A stretch of 64,000 bases of DNA, from contig NZ_JADEYC010000014.1 in NCBI RefSeq assembly GCF_015209505.1, positions 1 to 64,000 on the forward strand. Direction: 5' to 3'. This document shows, in pieces, positions 59,497 through 64,000 of this stretch; positions within the stretch are counted from its first letter, which is position 1, and each line of letters starts with the position of its first letter. Below the pieces are notes generated by a model. That model was not told the origin of the DNA. It made no database searches and saw only the letters and a list, made by a program, of their open reading frames with translations. Made by a program: the position numbers and the translations under genes. The DNA comes from Saccharopolyspora montiporae (GTDB taxonomy: Bacteria > Actinomycetota > Actinomycetes > Mycobacteriales > Pseudonocardiaceae).

Positions 59497-61832
59497 CCGA
59501 CCTGCGGCTGGTGCCCGCCGCACTGGCGGTGTGGGGAGTGACCCTGGCCGGACTGCATTCCGGACCGCTGGGCACGGCGCTCTGCGGTGCCGCAGCGCTG
59601 CTAGCGGCAGGCATCCTCCGTCGGCGGTGGGGGACCGGTCCCGCTGCCCGTGCGGGTGTGGTCGTACTCCTGCTGATCGGTACGGCATGCACGGGCCTGG
59701 CCGTGCGGGGGCACGCCGTGCAGCAACATCCGCTGCGCGCCGCTGCCGAGCGGGGCGCGGAGGTGACCGCGCGGGTCGAGCTGACCACTCGGCCGCGTCC
59801 ACTGGACGGGGCGTCCTACGGTGCCCGCCCGGCCGCCCAGCGCGCGGTCGCGCAGGGAAACGTGCAGTCGGCGGACATCGACGGGCGGGTCAGCAAGGCC
59901 GACGGCCGAGTGGTGCTGCTGGTCCCTACAGCGGGGTGGGCGGACCTCATCGCCGGCCAGCAGGTCGTGGTCACTGCCAAGGCCGCGCCCGCCGAGGCAG
60001 GTGAGCTGACCATCGCGGTGCTGCAGACGTTCGAGCCCCCGGCGGAGCCGACGCAGCCACCGGGCTGGCAGCGCACGGCGGAAGACCTGCGCGAAGGGCT
60101 GCGCCGGGCATCGGCGGACGTGCTGTCTCCCGGTGCGGCGGGGCTGCTGCCCGGTCTCGTCGTGGGGGACACGCGCAATCTGCCGCAGGAGGTGGAACAG
60201 GACTTCACCGATGCCGGAATGACCCATCTCACCGCGGTTTCCGGAGCCAACCTGGCGATCGTGTGCGGAGCGGTCTACGCGCTGCTGTACGTGCTGGGTG
60301 CGCCTCCGGTGCTGCGGGCCCTCGGTTCCGCGGCTGCACTCGCCGGGTTCGTGGTGCTCGCCGGTCCGGAGCCCAGCGTGTTGCGCGCGGCGGTGATGGG
60401 GGCCGTCACGCTGCTCGCGGTGGTGCTCGGCAGGCAGCGCAGTGCGCTCCCGGCACTGGCCGCCGCGGTGATCGGTCTGCTGCTGGTGTTACCGGAAATG
60501 GCCACCACGGCGGGCTTCGCGCTGTCGGTCGCGGCGACCGCGGGATTGGTCGTCGTAGCACCGGTCTGGGCGCACGCGCTGCGCGAGCGGGGCGTGCCCG
60601 CCGGTGTCGCCGAGGCCGTCGCGGTGTCGGCGGCGGCGCAGGTCGTCACGGCCCCGCTGGTCGCGGGGATGTTCGGGGAGGTCAGCGTGGTCGCCGTCCT
60701 CGCCAACCTGCTGGCCGGCCCGTTGGTCGCCCCGGCGACCGTGCTGGGCGTGTTGAGCACGGTCACCGCGCCGCTGGCCGACTGGCTCGCCCGGCTCTGC
60801 GCGCGGCTGGCCGGTCCCGAGCTGGAATGGGTGCTGCTGGTGGCCGACCGGGCGGCGCGCGTCCCCGGTGCGGTGGTCGACTGGCCGAGCGGGGGAGTGG
60901 GCGGACTGCTGCTGGCCGCGATCACCGCCGTCGCACTGGTGGTGCTGCGCAGCAAGCGGAACCGGTTGCTGGTGCTGGTGGCGGTCGTGGTCGGCGTGCT
61001 CGTGCTGGTTCCGGTGCGCACGGCGCTGCCTGGTTGGCCGGGTCGGGACTGGAGCATGATCGCCTGCGACGTCGGGCAAGGCGACGGTCTGGTACTCGCT
61101 ACCGGGCGCGCGGACGAGGCCATCGTGGTGGATACCGGTCCGGATCCGTCCCGGCAGGCCGAGTGCCTCCGTGGGCTGGGTGTGCGGCGGATCCCGCTCG
61201 TGGTGCTCACCCACCTGCACGCCGACCACGTCAGCGGGCTCGGCGCGGTGCTCGCCCGGCACCCGGTCGGTGCGGTGGCCGTCGGGCCGCTGCGCGAACC
61301 GGCGTGGGCGATGGACGAGGTCGTCCGGCAGACCCGCGAACGCGGCGTTCCGGTCATCCCGCTGCAGGAAGGGCAGCGAGCCGACTGGCCCCGGCTACGG
61401 CTGGACGTGCTGGCACCGGCCGGGGACGCGGCGGAACTCGGGCCGGAGGACGCCAACGACGCCTCCGTGGTGCTGCGGGCACGCACCCCGGCCGGGCGCG
61501 TGCTGCTCACCGGTGACGTGGAAATCCCGGCCCAGCAGCGGTTGCTGGCCTCCGGCGCGGATCTGCGTGCGGACGTGCTCAAGATCCCGCACCACGGATC
61601 CCGGTACAGCTCCCCTGAGTTCCTGCGCGCGGTCGCCCCGCGCGTGGCGGTCGCCAGCGTCGGCGCGGACAACGACTACGGGCATCCGAGCCCGTTGGTG
61701 CTCGATGCGCTGCGCGGCACCGGTACCCGCGTGCTGCGCACCGACCAGGACGGGCACATCGCCGTGCTACCCGGTACGCACGGCGTGCAGGTGGCTGCGC
61801 GCGGGGACCCGCTACGTGCTGACGAGGAGTGA
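59493..61832 (+). CDS. comEC: ComEC/Rec2 DNA-uptake channel
   Basis: A 779-aa membrane protein that passes single-stranded DNA into the cell. The N-terminal DUF4131 region is followed by the Competence domain (LPGLVVGDTRNL, GMTHLTAVSGANLAIV) with about ten helices. The C-terminal metallo-beta-lactamase domain has HLHADHVSGLG and DVEIPAQQRL, and KIPHHGSRYS. The ATG overlaps the comEA stop. Complete and intact, so natural DNA uptake or a related role is plausible, although competence is rarely shown in actinomycetes. Confidence 0.95.
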   Translation: MTDLRLVPAALAVWGVTLAGLHSGPLGTALCGAAALLAAGILRRRWGTGPAARAGVVVLLLIGTACTGLAVRGHAVQQHPLRAAAERGAEVTARVELTTRPRPLDGASYGARPAAQRAVAQGNVQSADIDGRVSKADGRVVLLVPTAGWADLIAGQQVVVTAKAAPAEAGELTIAVLQTFEPPAEPTQPPGWQRTAEDLREGLRRASADVLSPGAAGLLPGLVVGDTRNLPQEVEQDFTDAGMTHLTAVSGANLAIVCGAVYALLYVLGAPPVLRALGSAAALAGFVVLAGPEPSVLRAAVMGAVTLLAVVLGRQRSALPALAAAVIGLLLVLPEMATTAGFALSVAATAGLVVVAPVWAHALRERGVPAGVAEAVAVSAAAQVVTAPLVAGMFGEVSVVAVLANLLAGPLVAPATVLGVLSTVTAPLADWLARLCARLAGPELEWVLLVADRAARVPGAVVDWPSGGVGGLLLAAITAVALVVLRSKRNRLLVLVAVVVGVLVLVPVRTALPGWPGRDWSMIACDVGQGDGLVLATGRADEAIVVDTGPDPSRQAECLRGLGVRRIPLVVLTHLHADHVSGLGAVLARHPVGAVAVGPLREPAWAMDEVVRQTRERGVPVIPLQEGQRADWPRLRLDVLAPAGDAAELGPEDANDASVVLRARTPAGRVLLTGDVEIPAQQRLLASGADLRADVLKIPHHGSRYSSPEFLRAVAPRVAVASVGADNDYGHPSPLVLDALRGTGTRVLRTDQDGHIAVLPGTHGVQVAARGDPLRADEE

Positions 61833-61928
61833 GGTGCGCATCCGCTGCGACAGCGAGAACCCCGCCACAACAACGAATTTCGCGGTAGTCGGGTGCCGCG
61901 CCCTCGCGGGCTCGACCGTCGGGCGCCC

Positions 61929-61952
61929 GCCCTGCCCGGGCGTGGGCAGGGC
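61929..61952. terminator. Hairpin between comEC and thrC
   Basis: A perfect 9-bp stem (61929-61937 with 61944-61952) with a 6-nt loop lies between the convergent genes. The rest of 61833-61967 holds no gene. Confidence 0.7.
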
Positions 61953-61967
61953 GGTTCCGCTGCGGGC

Positions 61968-63236
61968 TCAGGCCTGGCGCAGCGCCTCGTCGACGGCCTC
62001 GACCGAGGGCGACACCGTGGCCTTCGGGCCGATCCCGTCCTGGACCGCATCCAGGGTCTTGAGTCCGTCGCCGGTGATCAGCAGCACGGTCTCGGCGTCC
62101 GGGTCGATCTTGCCCGCTTCGATGAGCTTCTTAGCGGTGGCGACGGTCACGCCGCCCGCGGTCTCGGCGAAGATGCCCTCGGTCCGGGCCAGCAGTTTGA
62201 TGCCCTCGCGCACCTCGTCGTCGGTGACGTCCTCGATCGACCCACCCGTCTGCCGGACGGTGTCGAGCACGTAGGGCCCGTCGGCCGGGGCGCCGATGGC
62301 CAGCGAGCGGGCGATCGTGTCCGGCCGCACCGGTTGCACCACGTCCTGGCCTTCCTTGTAGGCCGTGGCCACCGGGGAGCAGCCGGTCGCCTGCGCGCCG
62401 AAGATCTTGGTCGGGCTCGGCTCGACGAGGCCGACCTCGCCCAGCTCGTTGAAGCCCTTGTGCACCTTGGTCAGCTGCGATCCGGAGGCGATCGGGACCA
62501 CGATCTGTTCCGGCAGTCGCCACCCGAGCTGCTCGGCGACCTCGAAGGCCAGCGTCTTGGAGCCCTCGGAGTAGTACGGCCGCACGTTGACGTTGACGAA
62601 CGCCCAGTCCTCGTGCTCCCCGGCGAGCTCGGTGGCCAGCCGGTTCACGTCGTCGTAGTTGCCGTCGACGGCCAGCAGCGAGGTGTCGTACACCGCGCTC
62701 ATCAGGATCTTGGCCTTCTCCAGCGTCTTGGGCACCAGCACGACCGAATCCCAGCCGGCCCGCGCGGCCGCCGCCGCCACCGCGTTGGCGAGGTTGCCGG
62801 TGGACGGGCAGGCCAGCACCTTGAAGCCGAACTCGCGGGCGGCGGCCAACGCCACGGCCACCACGCGGTCCTTGAACGAGTGCGTCGGGTTGCCCGTGTC
62901 GTCCTTGACCCAGATCCGCTTGACGCCCAGCGCCTTGGCCAGGTTGTCCGCGCGGATCAGCCTGGTACAGCCGGGATCGGTACTGGCGTGCTGCTCCACA
63001 TCGGACGGGACCGGCAGGAGCTGCTTGTAGCGCCAGATGGAGCGCGGGCCGGCTTCGATGTCCGCGCGCCGCACCGTCCCGAAGTCGTAGGCCACTTCCA
63101 GCGGGGAGAAGTCCTCCAGCGACACGAACTCGGGTGCCAGCGGCTGGCGGTGCTTCTCTTCTTTGGACACCAGCTCGGCGGCGGGGCCCAGGTCGAGGGC
63201 CTTGCCGGTGGTCCGGGTTCGGGCGGCAGCTGTCAT
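61968..63236 (-). CDS. thrC: Threonine synthase-family PLP enzyme under SAM-I riboswitch control
   Basis: A 422-aa fold-type II PLP enzyme. The PLP lysine is in NPTHSFKDR; CPSTGNLANAV binds phosphate, and the C-terminal TGDGLKTLDAV is a family block. As threonine synthase it would convert O-phosphohomoserine to threonine. The N-terminal region aligns with relatives that carry a four-cysteine zinc ribbon, but here those positions read SKEE and SLED, so no zinc is bound. A SAM-I aptamer ends directly before the ribosome site (GGAAAGGA). Control by SAM suits a methionine-pathway enzyme, so a MetM-like homocysteine synthase using O-phosphohomoserine is an alternative. hom and thrB are not nearby. 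Confidence 0.88.
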   Translation of the reverse strand: MTAAARTRTTGKALDLGPAAELVSKEEKHRQPLAPEFVSLEDFSPLEVAYDFGTVRRADIEAGPRSIWRYKQLLPVPSDVEQHASTDPGCTRLIRADNLAKALGVKRIWVKDDTGNPTHSFKDRVVAVALAAAREFGFKVLACPSTGNLANAVAAAAARAGWDSVVLVPKTLEKAKILMSAVYDTSLLAVDGNYDDVNRLATELAGEHEDWAFVNVNVRPYYSEGSKTLAFEVAEQLGWRLPEQIVVPIASGSQLTKVHKGFNELGEVGLVEPSPTKIFGAQATGCSPVATAYKEGQDVVQPVRPDTIARSLAIGAPADGPYVLDTVRQTGGSIEDVTDDEVREGIKLLARTEGIFAETAGGVTVATAKKLIEAGKIDPDAETVLLITGDGLKTLDAVQDGIGPKATVSPSVEAVDEALRQA

Positions 63237-63250
63237 CGCGAGGTCCTTTC

Positions 63251-63376
63251 CTCATCTATCCCGCGGACGGGTCGGAATTGGCACCTTTTTCGTCGGCGGC
63301 CTCGCGGTAGAACACGATTCGCCGACAACGGTTGCCGGGGCTTCAACGGGCCGTTCCCTCTGCCCCTCTGGATGAG
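63251..63376 (-). promoter_or_regulatory. SAM-I (S-box) riboswitch
   Basis: Read on the minus strand, P1 pairs CTCATC (63376-63371) with GATGAG (63256-63251). The S-box core follows: CAGAGGGGCAGAGGGAACGG, then CCCGTTGAAGCCCCGGCAAC, the P3 stem GTCGGCG/CGCCGAC, and AAGGTGCCAATTCC. P4 is CCCG-TCCG-CGGG, then GATAGATGAG. All landmarks of the SAM-I aptamer are present. The P1 3' strand runs straight into GAAAGGA, the ribosome site of the downstream gene, so translational control is likely. The GAGG that ends P1 can also pair with CCTC after the ribosome site, giving a possible alternative fold. TAACGT (63401-63396, minus) is a candidate -10. Confidence 0.9.
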
Positions 63377-63463
63377 CTATTCGGTTGTGCCAGCAACGTT
63401 AATGGACGGGGACCGCTCCTGGCCAGTGCCGTCCCCCCGCCGCAACCGTGGGACGATGCCGGT

Positions 63464-64000
63464 ATGAGCGCCTCAGCAGCCTCCGCGGATCCGCTGCAAC
63501 TGGTCGTCGGTGACGAGGAACTGCTGGTCGAGCGGGCGGTGCGCTCCGCAGCCGCACGAGCGCGCGAGTCGGCGCCCGAAGCCGAGCTGCGCAGGGTGAA
63601 GGTGAGTGAACTCACCGGTCCCGAACTGGACGAACTGCTCAGCCCGTCGCTGTTCGCGGAAGACCGCGTGATCGCGCTGGAAGCTGCGCAGGAAGCGGGC
63701 AAGGAGATCACCGAAGCCCTGCTCACGCACGCGCGGCAACCGGCCGACGGGCTGGTGCTGATCGTCGTGCACTCCGGCGGTGGACGCTCCAAGCACGCCA
63801 AGGAACTGCCCGCGGCGCTGCGCAAACTCGGCGCTGCCGTCACCGAGTGCACGAAGATCAGCAAACCCGCCGAACGCGAGGCGTTCGTCGCCGATGAGGC
63901 CCGCCGGGCCGGGGGCAGGATCGACGCGGCCGCGGTGTCCGCGCTGATCGAAACAGTGGGTACCGACCTGCGTGAACTGTCCTCCTCGGTCACCCAGCTG
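63464..64000 (+). CDS. holA: DNA polymerase III subunit delta, 5' part
   Basis: The first 179 codons of the clamp-loader delta subunit, running off the window. PLQLVVGDEELLVERAVRSA and LFAEDRVIALEAAQEAGKE match the N-terminal AAA+-like domain, and GLVLIVVHSGGGRSKHAKEL the second part. The ATG at 63464 has no ribosome site; GACGAT ends 6 nt upstream, so it may be leaderless. Its position after comEC fits mycobacteria (Rv2413c). It is divergent from thrC. Confidence 0.9.
   Translation, partial: MSASAASADPLQLVVGDEELLVERAVRSAAARARESAPEAELRRVKVSELTGPELDELLSPSLFAEDRVIALEAAQEAGKEITEALLTHARQPADGLVLIVVHSGGGRSKHAKELPAALRKLGAAVTECTKISKPAEREAFVADEARRAGGRIDAAAVSALIETVGTDLRELSSSVTQL

Noticed and set aside
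63251..63376. SAM-IV rather than SAM-I riboswitch
   Set aside because: The order P1, AGAGGGGC, GGAACGGCCCGTTGAAG, GGCAACC, P3, GGTGCCAATTCC, P4 within P1 follows the S-box (SAM-I) plan. The actinobacterial SAM-IV class lacks the GA-rich kink-turn segment and has an extra downstream helix.

Overview
The window is high-GC DNA from an actinomycete. Gene order is colinear with the mycobacterial block Rv2468c to Rv2413c, as I recall it: pepN, a mycothiol-type reductase, rpiB, nei2, tig, clpP1-clpP2, clpX, valS, folC, ndk, rne, rplU-rpmA-obgE-proB, proA, nadD, rsfS, gpgP, degV, comEA-comEC, holA. Many GTG starts, a ClpP1/ClpP2 pair, RNase E with an IF2-N-like N-terminus, an EmbC-type arabinosyltransferase and the absence of mycolate genes here suggest a Pseudonocardiaceae member such as Saccharopolyspora or a relative. 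The taxonomic call is inference.

Layout. 1-688: a 24-bp tandem repeat array, then a lower-GC gap. 689-9067: two small conserved genes, aminopeptidase N, a thioredoxin-fold reductase, an aldehyde dehydrogenase, an MBL-fold hydrolase, rpiB, a small membrane protein and nei2. 9084-13677: accessory genes (DUF1542-like, 2H-type, DHA2 exporter, sucrase/ferredoxin-like) around tRNA-Gly and tRNA-Pro. 13914-18540: tig and the Clp protease genes. 18658-26949: two Tat-type esterases flanking a nucleophile-less hydrolase, then fdhD, an OFA-family transporter with a 35-aa partner, and a molybdopterin oxidoreductase. 27127-33975: valS, a lipoprotein, folC-DUF4233, a zinc alcohol dehydrogenase and ndk. 34064-40419: two radical-SAM-associated genes and rne. 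40563-51133: arabinosyltransferase, rplU-rpmA-obgE-proB, a RecQ helicase fused to a phosphoribosyltransferase-like tail, and proA. 51136-53238: a TetR regulator, P450 and ferredoxin cassette. 53454-58608: nadD, an insertion with a methyltransferase and a frameshifted hydrolase, then rsfS-gpgP-degV. 58705-64000: comEA-comEC, a SAM-riboswitch-controlled threonine-synthase-family gene, and the start of holA.

Themes. Core genes serve protein quality control, translation, RNA decay, NAD and folate synthesis, proline synthesis and DNA uptake. At least seven genes have a TANNNT hexamer ending 6-7 nt before the start codon, the pattern of leaderless transcripts. The most interesting signal is a canonical SAM-I (S-box) aptamer at 63251-63376 in front of a threonine-synthase homologue. 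SAM repression makes more sense for methionine synthesis than for threonine synthesis, so this enzyme may make homocysteine from O-phosphohomoserine. Other notable signals are a 19-aa leader ORF overlapping the rne start, a probable CUG start codon, a reductase lacking its resolving cysteine, and a hydrolase broken by a single-base frameshift.
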